Shown here: piece by piece, positions 35,466-43,889 of the stretch | How the letters are laid out: each line of letters begins with the position of its first letter | Position numbering within the stretch: the stretch's first letter is position 1 | Assembly (NCBI RefSeq): GCF_029910215.1 | Contig: NZ_CP110396.1 | Span: 620,001 to 684,000, forward strand | From: Paraburkholderia sp. D15 | Lineage (GTDB): Bacteria; Pseudomonadota; Gammaproteobacteria; Burkholderiales; Burkholderiaceae | Length of the DNA stretch: 64,000 nucleotides | Direction of reading: 5' to 3' | The notes under the pieces: model-generated | What the model was told of the DNA's origin: nothing | What the model saw: the letters and a program-made list of their open reading frames with translations, nothing else | Database searches by the model: none | Made by a program: the position numbers and the translations under genes

Positions 35466-36402
35466 GCTTGAACTCCGAGTAGAGATACGGAACGATCACG
35501 GCCACCACCACTAGCAGAATCATCACGGAACTGGCCGCGCCCTGCGCGAGCTGCCCACGGCTGAAGGTGAGGTTGTACATGAAGGTGGTCGGCAGATCGC
35601 TCGAAAAACCGGGGCCGCCGTTGGTCAGCGCCACGACCAGATCGAACGAACGCACCGCCTGATAGATCAGAATGACGATCACGCTGAACACGGACGACCT
35701 CAGCATCGGAATCACGATCGTCGCGTAGATGCGAAAAGCGCCTGCGCCTTCCATCTGCGCCGCCTTGACGATTTCGCCGTCCACGCCGCGCAGACCCGCC
35801 AGAAAGATCGCCATCACGAAGCCGGCCGTTTGCCATACGGCCGCGATCACCAGCGTGTACACGGCCATCTGCGGATCGATCAGCCAGTTCACGTGCACGC
35901 CGGTCAGGCCGATGTCGTGAAACAGCGCCTCCAGTCCGAGGCCGGGATTCAGAATCCACTTCCACGCGGTACCGGTCACGATCAGCGACACGGCCATCGG
36001 ATACAGATAGATCATTCGCAGCGTGCCTTCGGCGCGCACTTTCTGATCGAGGAAAATCGCCAGCAGCAAACCGATCGCCAGCGAGATCACCATGAACGCC
36101 GCCGAAAAAAGACCGAGGTTCACCACGGCCACGTTCCAGCGGTCGGAGTTCCACAGCCGCACGTACTGCGCGAGTCCGACGAAGTCGTAATTCGGCGCGA
36201 ACTTCGAATTGGTGAACGAGATCAGCACCGACCAGCCGATAAACACATAGACCGCGATCGTCAGCACGACGATGCTCGGCGTCAACGTGACGAGCGCGGG
36301 ATTCATACGCCGTTTTCGCCGGGGCGCCTGCGACTTTGCGCGGCCACTCGCGGCGCCGAAATTCGGCGCCGCATTCAGTCCGCGACTCGTATCCACTTCC
36401 AT
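35443..36402 (-). CDS. Sugar ABC transporter permease (MalF type)
   Basis: A permease of about 319 residues with a basic, unstructured N-terminus (SQAPRRKRRMNPALV) before the first membrane segment. The EAA loop is DGEIVKAAQMEGAGAFRIYA. The ATG at 36402 is preceded by GAGGCAAGG; a weaker ATG lies nine codons upstream at 36429. It is the first gene of the operon. Its promoter would lie in the 36403-36708 gap, divergent from the HTH gene at 36709. Segments such as VNWLIDPQMAVYTLVIAAVW align with the permease at 6066-7046. Confidence 0.92.
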   Translation of the reverse strand: MEVDTSRGLNAAPNFGAASGRAKSQAPRRKRRMNPALVTLTPSIVVLTIAVYVFIGWSVLISFTNSKFAPNYDFVGLAQYVRLWNSDRWNVAVVNLGLFSAAFMVISLAIGLLLAIFLDQKVRAEGTLRMIYLYPMAVSLIVTGTAWKWILNPGLGLEALFHDIGLTGVHVNWLIDPQMAVYTLVIAAVWQTAGFVMAIFLAGLRGVDGEIVKAAQMEGAGAFRIYATIVIPMLRSSVFSVIVILIYQAVRSFDLVVALTNGGPGFSSDLPTTFMYNLTFSRGQLAQGAASSVMILLVVVAVIVPYLYSEFKREHHDSL

Positions 36403-36708
36403 AGCCTTGCCTCGATAGAAACCCGTCATGGGAATGGAGTATTCGCCGCTAAAAAAATGCGCTCAATTTCGCAGATCGCGCAAACGAGACGCACTGTGAC
36501 GCACGGAAAGCAGTACACTGAATCAACGCGAAAAGCATAGGCAGGTAGCGGCTTTTCGTACTTCACGTTGCGGGGTTCCAGCAGGTTTTCACCAGTTGGC
36601 AGCGCGTCGCCGGACGCGTACCATCCGGCGATTTTGCCTGGCCGCTTTGCTCGCGCAACGCCCTGTTCAACGATCGGCATCGACCGACGCTTTTCTTCGC
36701 TTACAGAC
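36403..36708. other. Divergent intergenic region
   Basis: A 306-base gap between the ABC operon and the divergent HTH gene. It includes an A7 run near 36452 and purine-rich stretches, but no clear palindrome, no CTTATACGTATAAG copy and no convincing promoter pair. Confidence 0.4.
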
Positions 36709-37536
36709 ATGGATCGACAGAACGACCTCGCCCATCTCACCGCCAATCTGTCCTTGCTGGTGGCCTCGTTCGATTCGGTCGCGGACTTCTGCCGAAAGCT
36801 CAATGTCAATCGGCAACAGTTCAACAAGTACCTCGCCGGCTATCACGTGCCTTCGCAGAAAGTCCTGTTGAAGATCGCCAAGTTCTTTCTGATGGAACCG
36901 GCCGATCTGTTTCTGCCGCCGGCGGAATTTCGCAGCTTCTATGAAGGACTCGAATACGAGTTGCCGGTGGATCTGAAGTCCGCGCCGCAACTGGTGCGCT
37001 TCCTGCCGCTGATCAAATCGTCCAGCGCGCCGCTGCAGGATTTTCTCGGCGTCTATTACCGCTATCACAACTCGTCGATCTACAAAGGGCGCATCCTGCG
37101 CTCGGTCACCTGCCTCTACGAACACGATTCGACCGTGCGCTACGTGACGGTCGAACGTTTTCCGTTGCAGGACAGCACCAACAAGGTCGCCTATTCGTTC
37201 ACCTATCACGGCTTCTGCTTTCTGCTCGGCGACCGGATCTTCATGATCGACTTCGAGGGCCGGCAGAAGAACGAGATGACGTTCTCCGTGCTCACGCCGC
37301 AACATCGGCGCCCTATCCGCTATCTGTACGGCGTGGTCACCGGTGTCGCGTCGTCGTCGTTCCGGCAGCCGTTTTCCACGCGCCTTGCGCTGGGTTTCGT
37401 CGAGCGCGGGTCGATCCGCAAGAAACATCTGCGCGCGGCGACCGTGCTGCGGCCCGACGATCCGTCGTTGCCGCACGAAATACGCGAGTACATGACCGGC
37501 GACCAGTCGACCATGCTGTGGGGCGGCGAAGGCTGA
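36709..37536 (+). CDS. HTH (XRE-like) regulator with unknown C-terminal domain
   Basis: A 275-residue protein. Residues 15-65 form a Cro/C1-like HTH (VADFCRKLNVNRQQFNKYLAG, then VPSQKVLLKIAKFF). The remaining 200 residues are mixed alpha/beta and match no domain I recognise; they include LGVYYRYHNSSIYKGRILRSV and YSFTYHGFCFLLGDRIFMIDFEG. A cytoplasmic sensor-regulator is plausible. The ATG at 36709 is chosen because upstream codons give no conserved sequence. It is divergent from the ABC operon and 70 bases before a DeoR-type regulator on the same strand, so it may regulate one of these. Confidence 0.75.
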   Translation: MDRQNDLAHLTANLSLLVASFDSVADFCRKLNVNRQQFNKYLAGYHVPSQKVLLKIAKFFLMEPADLFLPPAEFRSFYEGLEYELPVDLKSAPQLVRFLPLIKSSSAPLQDFLGVYYRYHNSSIYKGRILRSVTCLYEHDSTVRYVTVERFPLQDSTNKVAYSFTYHGFCFLLGDRIFMIDFEGRQKNEMTFSVLTPQHRRPIRYLYGVVTGVASSSFRQPFSTRLALGFVERGSIRKKHLRAATVLRPDDPSLPHEIREYMTGDQSTMLWGGEG

Positions 37537-37606
37537 CGTGCTTCCGTACCCCCGTGCTCTAGAATGCGCGGTATCACTCAGTCAGGTTCGTTCACAGGAG
37601 TCGCCC

Positions 37607-38404
37607 ATGCTGACTTACGAGGCCCTGCCCGACGAACGTCAGCAGATCATCCGCTCGCTGCTCGCGTCGAAGGGCAAGGTATTCGCCGCGGAGTTGTCCG
37701 CCCGGTTCGAGGTATCGGAACATACGATTCGCCGCGACCTGACGGATCTCGCGAAGGCCGGGGCATGCCGCAGGGTCTACGGCGGTGCGGTCGCCATCCC
37801 GCCCGACGGCGGCAGTCTGCAGCATCGAACGGAACTTGCGCCGGAACGCAAGGACGCGCTCGCCACCGCTGCGGTGACGCTGCTCGGCGACGGACAGTGC
37901 GTGTTTCTGGACACCGGCAGCACCAACCTGGCCATCGCGCGCGCCATTCCCGCGCAACGCAAGCTGACGGTCGTGACCAACTCGCCGGTCATCGCGGCCG
38001 CGCTGCTCGATAAAGACAACGTGAGCCTGATCGCACTCGGCGGGCAGATCGATAAGACGCTCGGCGGGACGGTCGGCGTGCTGGCGGTCGAGGCCATTCA
38101 ACGGCTGTCGTTCGACCTCGCCTTTCTCGGCGCCTGCGCGATCGACGCGCAGGAAGGATTGACGGCCTTCAGTCTCGAAGACGCGTCGTTCAAGCGCGCG
38201 GTGCTCGCACGCAGCGGCGCCGTCGCGGTCGCCGTGGTCAATGAAAAGTTGCTGAGCGTCGCCACGCACGGCGTCGCGAGCGTGGAGGCGATCTCGACGC
38301 TCGTCGTGGAGAACGACGCGCCGGCGCAGCAGGTCGATGCGTTTGCCGCGCAAGGCGTGCAGGTGCTTGTCGCCTCGCCTCGCCTTGCCTCGCCGCGCCA
38401 GTGA
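37607..38404 (+). CDS. DeoR-family transcriptional regulator
   Basis: A 265-residue regulator with an N-terminal winged HTH (ERQQIIRSLLASKGKVFAAEL, then VSEHTIRRDLTDLAKAG) and a DeoR C-terminal sugar-phosphate sensor domain (LDTGSTNLAIARAI, VTNSPVIAAALL, CAIDAQEGLTAFSLEDASFK). Such proteins usually repress sugar-catabolic genes and are released by a phosphosugar. CACAGGAG precedes the ATG. It is convergent with two GH3 glycosidase genes, which are probable targets through repeated GCTC(A/G)TT(A/T)(A/T)-type sites upstream of them (about 40641-40670). Confidence 0.9.
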   Translation: MLTYEALPDERQQIIRSLLASKGKVFAAELSARFEVSEHTIRRDLTDLAKAGACRRVYGGAVAIPPDGGSLQHRTELAPERKDALATAAVTLLGDGQCVFLDTGSTNLAIARAIPAQRKLTVVTNSPVIAAALLDKDNVSLIALGGQIDKTLGGTVGVLAVEAIQRLSFDLAFLGACAIDAQEGLTAFSLEDASFKRAVLARSGAVAVAVVNEKLLSVATHGVASVEAISTLVVENDAPAQQVDAFAAQGVQVLVASPRLASPRQ

Positions 38405-38468
38405 TTGAAGGCCGGCACGCCGCTTGATTCGACAACGAGCGCGACTGCCGGCGTCCTCCCCCGCTCGC

Positions 38469-39470
38469 TTATCCGGCCAGTTTCCGCACCGCGTGCGTAG
38501 CCGCATCGAGACGCGCGCGATCCAACACCCCGCTCTCGACCGCCGCCACGATCGCCCTCGCCACCTCGGCTAGATGCGGCACCGCCTTCGGCGACAGCAA
38601 TAGCAGATCGGCGCCCGCTACGAGTGCCGCGATAGCGGTGTCAGCAAGCGAGCGATCGCCGAGCGTCGACCTGTGATCGAGATCGCAGGTCATCACGAGG
38701 CCGCCGAACTTCAAGTCGCCGCGCAGTATCCCGATCAACTCGCGCGATAACGACCCCGCCGTTGCCGGCACCAACGCGTCGAAGCGCGCCGGTCCCATCA
38801 TCACCGCACTGACGCCTTCGTCGATGCCGGCCTCGAACGCGGCCCACTGCGCCCGTAATTCATCCAGCGATAAGGCGACCGTCGCGTCGTCCTGCGATAG
38901 GTGACCTTGCAGAACGGGATGCTCAGGGAAATGCTTCAGCGTAGTCCGGAGACCCGCGCGATGCGCGGCGCGCACGTACGAGCGAACCATCCGCGCGGCG
39001 GTCTGCGCATCGTCGGCCAGCGTGCGGCCTTCGAGCCATGCGTTGCGGCCCGTCAGCACATCGGCGGTGGGCGACAGCACCAGGTTGATCCCGGCGGCAA
39101 CCACGCCCCGCGCCGCCTCGAAGCAGACCTGCTCCAGCTCCGCCGGCGACAGGCGTTGCGCGGCCTCGCGAGCGGGCAACGGCGCGGCCACGCCTTGCAA
39201 ACGATGCACGGCGGCGATGTCGGCATCGGCCGCCAGGATCAGCTTGCCCGCGCGCGCAGTCGCCGATTCGATCGCGCGATGCCAGGCGTCGGGCGTCTCG
39301 CGTGCGAGCCGCGCATCGCTCATGCGTCCCGTCACGTACTCCTCGCCCGTCTCGCCGAACAGCAGACTCTTGCCGCCGTGGTCGAGAAAGCGGCGGATGG
39401 GGTCGTTGAACTCCAGCGTTTCAAGAACAGGGAACAGCACCGCGTGCGCATCGCGCAGAAGTTCGCTCAT
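38469..39470 (-). CDS. Glycoside hydrolase family 3 protein
   Basis: A 333-residue single-domain GH3 protein. The TIM-barrel motif KHFPEHPVL (a variant of KHFPGH) and the nucleophile region LVMTCDLDHRS are visible. The Glu in place of Gly in KHFPEH and CDLD in place of SDD are unusual, so substrate or activity may differ from NagZ-type beta-N-acetylhexosaminidases. No signal peptide. Its ATG overlaps the stop of the upstream GH3 gene by four bases. The two are paralogues with similar openings (LLRDAHAVLFPVLETLEFND against LIQDAYAVLLPAFGGLELDD), a tandem duplication. Confidence 0.82.
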   Translation of the reverse strand: MSELLRDAHAVLFPVLETLEFNDPIRRFLDHGGKSLLFGETGEEYVTGRMSDARLARETPDAWHRAIESATARAGKLILAADADIAAVHRLQGVAAPLPAREAAQRLSPAELEQVCFEAARGVVAAGINLVLSPTADVLTGRNAWLEGRTLADDAQTAARMVRSYVRAAHRAGLRTTLKHFPEHPVLQGHLSQDDATVALSLDELRAQWAAFEAGIDEGVSAVMMGPARFDALVPATAGSLSRELIGILRGDLKFGGLVMTCDLDHRSTLGDRSLADTAIAALVAGADLLLLSPKAVPHLAEVARAIVAAVESGVLDRARLDAATHAVRKLAG

Positions 39471-40546
39471 GACGATTGCTCGCCAGGGTTGCGGTTGGCG
39501 TGGACATGCGTGCCGGCGTCAACCCCGGTCTCATGCCCACCCTCCAGTTCGCGCGCCAAGGTCCGCACCCGGCGCGCCGCCTCCGCGAGTCGATCGGCGG
39601 CAAGCGCGCCGCGCTCCACGGCTTCGACCACGGTACGCGCGATCGTGTCGAGCCCCGCCTGGCTCGACACGAGCAGAAGATCGCAGCCCGCCGCGAGCGA
39701 TGCCACCGCCACCGCCTCGACCGTGCGCCCGCGCAGGATACCTGGCGCGTCGAGATCGTCGGAGATCACGAGGCCGTCGAAGCCCAGATGCTCGCGCAGG
39801 AACGCGACCGTGCCGCGCGACGTGCTCGACGGCGCTTCGCTGTCGAATGCCGGCACCAGCGCGGGGCCGGTCATCACGGCCTTGACGCCCGCGCCGATCA
39901 CCTCGCGAAACACGCCGAGGCCCGGCTGCAACTCGTCCAGCGTCGCGCTCACGATCGCTTCGTGCAGCGCCGGGTCGAGCCCGGTCACCGGATGGCCGGG
40001 GAAATGCTTGGCCGTCGCGGCCACGCCCGCCGACTGCACGCCACGCACGAACGCGCTCGCGATCCGGCTCACCTCGTGCGGATCGACGCCCAGGTTACGC
40101 CGTTCGAGCCACGGGTTGATGCCGCTCACCACGTCGACGATCGGCGCGAGAAACAGATTGACGCCGAGACCGCGCGCCGCCCGCGCGACTTCGGCGCAAC
40201 GTTGCGCGATGTCGTCCGCGGACAGGCCGCGCGCGGTATCGAAGCCGGGCAGCGCGGGCGCGAGCCGATGCAGCCGCTGGATGCCGGCCAGTTCCTGATC
40301 GATCGCGACGATCACGCCGCCGCCGGCTTGCCGGCGCGCACGCTCGACGACATCGTTGAATTGCGCGGCCGACTCGTTCGCGCGCCGTTCGTCGCTCATT
40401 GCGCGCGCAACGTACTCGTCGCGGCTTTCGCCGAGCAGCACGGACACGCCGCCGCGATCGAGATGGCGCAGCACGGCGTCGTCGAGTTCGAGTCCGCCGA
40501 ACGCGGGGAGAAGGACCGCGTAGGCGTCCTGGATGAGATCGTTCAA
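39467..40546 (-). CDS. Glycoside hydrolase family 3 protein (beta-N-acetylhexosaminidase-like)
   Basis: A GH3 hydrolase of about 359 residues with the classical KHFPGHPVTGLDPALHE motif and nucleophile Asp in GLVISDDLDAPGI. This pattern is that of NagZ-like single-domain GH3 enzymes, which remove N-acetylhexosamine or related residues. It is cytoplasmic. The TTG at 40546 is chosen because AGGAG lies seven bases upstream and homology to its downstream paralogue starts at once. An ATG-started reading from about 40650-40684 would add a non-conserved tail running through probable regulatory DNA. It is the first gene of a two-gene operon near a DeoR regulator. Confidence 0.85.
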   Translation of the reverse strand: MNDLIQDAYAVLLPAFGGLELDDAVLRHLDRGGVSVLLGESRDEYVARAMSDERRANESAAQFNDVVERARRQAGGGVIVAIDQELAGIQRLHRLAPALPGFDTARGLSADDIAQRCAEVARAARGLGVNLFLAPIVDVVSGINPWLERRNLGVDPHEVSRIASAFVRGVQSAGVAATAKHFPGHPVTGLDPALHEAIVSATLDELQPGLGVFREVIGAGVKAVMTGPALVPAFDSEAPSSTSRGTVAFLREHLGFDGLVISDDLDAPGILRGRTVEAVAVASLAAGCDLLLVSSQAGLDTIARTVVEAVERGALAADRLAEAARRVRTLARELEGGHETGVDAGTHVHANRNPGEQSS

Positions 40547-40890
40547 GGAAATATCTCCTGATTCCGGTAAATGGTCAGTGGCGCGCCGCGAACCCGCCGG
40601 TTGGCCGGACAATGTCCGCTCGATTGAGCTATATCGCGCGTTGTTGCTCATTATAGCTCGTTTATGTCGAGACACAACGCACAACCGAGCACTAAACGCG
40701 CATCAAACGAGCACCAGCCACTGCGCGTTCATGCTCGATCCAAACCAACCCAGTTCACCATGACTCGCCTGCTTGACACGCTTGCACCATCGCCGTTTCC
40801 AATCCCTAACATATTGAAAATCAATTAAATAAACGCCGTGAACTGTCGATAACTAGTTCAGCCGCTTCCTTCGCAGCGGTTGGACTTAAC
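40547..40890. promoter_or_regulatory. Divergent control region with GH3-operon dyad and direct repeats
   Basis: In this 344-base gap GAGCTATA (40626-40633) faces TATAGCTC (40652-40659). The stretch GCTCATTATA-GCTCGTTTAT (about 40646-40665) is a 10-bp-period direct repeat of the sort DeoR proteins bind. The part near 40800-40850 is AT-rich and probably holds the promoter of the MHYT protein gene. Confidence 0.45.
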
Positions 40891-42960
40891 ATGCAGAGCT
40901 CATACAATTTTTGGCTGGTCGGCATTTCGTTCGTGGTCGCGACGCTCGCGTCGTACACCGCGCTCGATCTGACCGGCCGCATCTTCCTGCTGGCGTCGAC
41001 GCGTCTGCGCCACGCATGGCGCCTGGGCGGCGCCGCCGCACTCGGCGTCGGCATCTGGTCGATGCACTTCGTCGCGATGCTGGCTTTCTCGCTGCCGATT
41101 CCGCTCGGCTACGACCTCGCCACCACCGCCTGCTCGCTCGGCCTCGCGATCGGCGCGTCGTATCTGGCGCTCTACCTGACCACGCTCGAACGCCTCACGG
41201 CGACCCGCCTGCTGGCCGGCGGCAGCGTGATGGGCTGCGGCATCGCCGGCATGCACTACACCGGCATGGCCGCGATGCAGATGTCGCCGGAGATCCACTA
41301 TCAGCCGGCCTGGTTCGCGGGCTCGCTGGTGATCGCGGTCGGCGCATCGACCGCCGCGCTGTGGATGGCGCGCGCGCTCAGCGACGAAGGCGCGAGCCAC
41401 GTGGTGCACAAGCGCGTCGGCGCGGCGCTGGTGATGGGCGTCGCGATCAGCGGCATGCACTACACCGGCATGGCAGCCGCCGATATCCTGCCCGGCGCGA
41501 TCTGCGGCGCGGCCAACGGCGTGAACGCCGCATGGCTCGCCACCTCGGTGATCCTGCTTACGTTCGCGATCCTGATCGTCACGCTGATCCTGTCGCGCTT
41601 CGATGCACGCACCACCTTTCTGGCCGGCGCGGTCTCGAAGCTGAACGGCCAGATCGTGCGGCTCGCCACCATCGATACGCTGACCGGTCTGCCGAACCGC
41701 AGCACGCTGACCGAGCGCATCGAACGGACCATTCAGGTTTCGCGCCGGCAACGCTCGCTGTTCGCGATCCTCTTCATGGACCTCGACGGCTTCAAGACCA
41801 TCAACGATTCGCTCGGCCACTCGGCGGGCGATCAGGTGCTGACCGCATTCGCCGAACGTCTGCAGCAATGCGTGCGTTCGAGCGATACCGTCGCGCGGCT
41901 GGGCGGCGACGAATTCGTGGTGCTGGCGGAAAACCTCGCTTCGCGCGAAGACGCCGGCAAGCTGGCCGAGAGCGTACTGGAGCGCATGCGTCACGGCGAA
42001 TGGCGCGACGAGCAGCCGTTGCAGGTGATGCCGAGCATCGGCATCGCGATCTATCCGTTCGATGGCGACAGCGTCGACGAACTGCTGAAGCATGCGGACG
42101 CGGCCATGTACGAAGCCAAGCGCGCGGGCCGCAGTACGTACCGCTTCTTCGAGCAGAGCATGAACGAAGCCGTCACGCGCACGCTGCAGATCCAGAATGC
42201 GCTGCACGACGCGCTCGCCGCCGGTCACTTTTCGCTGCACTTCCAGCCGAAGTTTCATGGCGGCGACGACAGGCTGGTGGGCGCCGAAGCGCTGATCCGT
42301 CTGAATCATCCGCAACTCGGTTCGCTCGCGCCGCTCGAATTCATCCCGATCGCCGAGCGCTCGGGGCAGATCGTGCAGATCGGCTACTGGGTCGTGCGCG
42401 AGGCGTGCCGCCAGATTCGCGAGTGGGTCTCGCAAGGCTTGCCGTCGATGAAGGTGGCGATCAACCTCTCGCCGCGCCAACTCACGCAGCCGAACCTCGT
42501 CGCGACCGTGCTGGAGATCGTCAAGTCCGAAGGCGTGGCCTGCGACCAGATCATGTTCGAGATCACCGAAACGGTCGCGATGCAGGACGCGCCGAAAACC
42601 ATCGAGATGATCCGCGAGTTCCAGGCGAGCGGCTTCGAGATCGCGATCGACGATTTCGGCACCGGCTATTCGAGCCTCGCGTACCTGCAGCGTTTTCGCG
42701 TCAAGCAGTTGAAGATCGACCGCTTCTTCACCAATGGCCTCGACGAGCACGGGCCGGAAGGCAGCGCGATCGTGTCGGCGATCATCGCGCTCGCGCATTC
42801 GCTGGAGATGGACGTGGTCGCCGAGGGCGTCGAAACGGAATCGCAACTCGACATGCTCAAGGGCATGATGTGCGACGAGATGCAAGGCTTCCTGCTCGGC
42901 AAACCGCTTAGCGCCGACGATTTCGGCGACCTGCTCAAGAACCGGATGGTGACCGCGTGA
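40891..42960 (+). CDS. MHYT-GGDEF-EAL cyclic-di-GMP signalling protein
   Basis: A 689-residue membrane protein. Residues 1-235 form an MHYT sensor with the conserved Met-His pairs at MHFVAM (58), MHYTGM (121) and MHYTGM (189), thought to bind a metal and sense a small gas. The GGDEF domain (about 255-425) has an intact GGDEF at 338-342 and an RSSD inhibition site five residues before it. The EAL domain (430-689) has intact EAL at 466-468, DDFGTGYSSL and the ETVAMQD region. Both synthesis and hydrolysis of c-di-GMP look possible. The ATG at 40891 is used because the first helix starts at once. A sensor-like membrane protein follows 68 bases later. Confidence 0.93.
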   Translation: MQSSYNFWLVGISFVVATLASYTALDLTGRIFLLASTRLRHAWRLGGAAALGVGIWSMHFVAMLAFSLPIPLGYDLATTACSLGLAIGASYLALYLTTLERLTATRLLAGGSVMGCGIAGMHYTGMAAMQMSPEIHYQPAWFAGSLVIAVGASTAALWMARALSDEGASHVVHKRVGAALVMGVAISGMHYTGMAAADILPGAICGAANGVNAAWLATSVILLTFAILIVTLILSRFDARTTFLAGAVSKLNGQIVRLATIDTLTGLPNRSTLTERIERTIQVSRRQRSLFAILFMDLDGFKTINDSLGHSAGDQVLTAFAERLQQCVRSSDTVARLGGDEFVVLAENLASREDAGKLAESVLERMRHGEWRDEQPLQVMPSIGIAIYPFDGDSVDELLKHADAAMYEAKRAGRSTYRFFEQSMNEAVTRTLQIQNALHDALAAGHFSLHFQPKFHGGDDRLVGAEALIRLNHPQLGSLAPLEFIPIAERSGQIVQIGYWVVREACRQIREWVSQGLPSMKVAINLSPRQLTQPNLVATVLEIVKSEGVACDQIMFEITETVAMQDAPKTIEMIREFQASGFEIAIDDFGTGYSSLAYLQRFRVKQLKIDRFFTNGLDEHGPEGSAIVSAIIALAHSLEMDVVAEGVETESQLDMLKGMMCDEMQGFLLGKPLSADDFGDLLKNRMVTA

Positions 42961-43028
42961 TGCCGCTCCCGCACGGGACGTCGTTGTACGAATGAAGCAC
43001 AACAAGCAGTTCAGGGGCTGGAGATTTC

Positions 43029-43838
43029 ATGAAATTCGACGTAGCGACGTTCACTTCACTGTGGTTGATCACGTTTCTTTGCTGCGCCCTCATTACCACC
43101 GCTTTATCACGCATGTTCGCGCGGGTCGCCGCGTTCCGCTTCTGGGCTATCGGTTTCTATCTGCTGGCCGCGTCGTCCGCCTGTTTCGCACTGCACCTCA
43201 GCTGGCGCACTGACTGGCTGCTGCTCGCCACCGCGACGCTCGCGTTGCAAAGCCGTCTGCTGATCTGGAGCGGCACGCGCGACCTGTTCGGCGAATCCAC
43301 GCACTGGCGCACCGGGCTGGCGATCTCGGCGATGTTCTGCGCGCTGTACGGCGGCGCGCTGCTGTTCCGCGTGCCGATGCTGTTGCGCGCGGTCCTGCTC
43401 ACGCTGTTCTTTCTGCCGTGCCGCGCCGCGACGCTGTATGAAGTGTGCCGCCGGCAGCGGCCGGAACTCGGTCCCGCGCGGCTGATCGTGGTGATCGGCA
43501 GCGTGATCGCGATGCTCAACGCGATCGTGCCGGTCATGCTGGTGCTGCTCGACCGCACCAATCTATCGCTGCTGCTGGGCAATCCGCAAACCACCTCGGC
43601 GCTGTACGCGGTGGTGTTCGCGGGCGATCTGCTGCTGGCGTGCGGACTGATCGCGCTGGCCTTCAAACTGCTGGTCGTCGAACGCGACATGCTGGCCACG
43701 CTCGACCGTGGTGCGATCGACCGGCTTGCTCATGCACGGCTCGCGCGCGTCGAGCGCGAAGCGCTGGAGACGGCGCGCAACGAAGTGCTCGGGCACGATG
43801 GAACGACGCAGCGGCAGACCTTGCCGGGAGCAATCTGA
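43029..43838 (+). CDS. Multi-pass membrane protein resembling a GGDEF-protein sensor module
   Basis: A 269-residue protein with about seven hydrophobic segments up to residue 230 and a short cytoplasmic tail (VERDMLATLDRGAIDRLAHARLARVER). The architecture looks like the membrane sensor half of diguanylate cyclases, with the coiled linker present but no GGDEF domain. The frame ends in TLPGAI. It follows the MHYT-GGDEF-EAL gene on the same strand. It may be a stand-alone sensor or accessory subunit, or a cyclase that has lost its catalytic half. I saw no GGDEF remnants downstream, where a hairpin and a convergent gene follow. Confidence 0.7.
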   Translation: MKFDVATFTSLWLITFLCCALITTALSRMFARVAAFRFWAIGFYLLAASSACFALHLSWRTDWLLLATATLALQSRLLIWSGTRDLFGESTHWRTGLAISAMFCALYGGALLFRVPMLLRAVLLTLFFLPCRAATLYEVCRRQRPELGPARLIVVIGSVIAMLNAIVPVMLVLLDRTNLSLLLGNPQTTSALYAVVFAGDLLLACGLIALAFKLLVVERDMLATLDRGAIDRLAHARLARVEREALETARNEVLGHDGTTQRQTLPGAI

Positions 43839-43846
43839 TCAAGTGA

Positions 43847-43870
43847 CGAGGCGCGGGGGTGGGCGCCTCG
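43847..43870. terminator. Hairpin between convergent genes
   Basis: CGAGGCGC (43847-43854) and GCGCCTCG (43863-43870) form a perfect 8-bp stem around GGGGGTGG, in the 51-base gap between convergent genes. No U-run follows. Confidence 0.6.
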
Positions 43871-43889
43871 CCCGTCGCACCATCGACTT

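Noticed and set aside
40546..40684. ATG start upstream for the first GH3 protein
   Set aside because: It would read through dyad and repeat DNA; a TTG with an ideal ribosome site begins where homology with the paralogue begins.
40900..43005. Long minus-strand open frame antisense to the MHYT-GGDEF-EAL gene
   Set aside because: Composition typical of a GC-rich shadow frame; the sense strand carries intact MHYT, GGDEF and EAL motifs.
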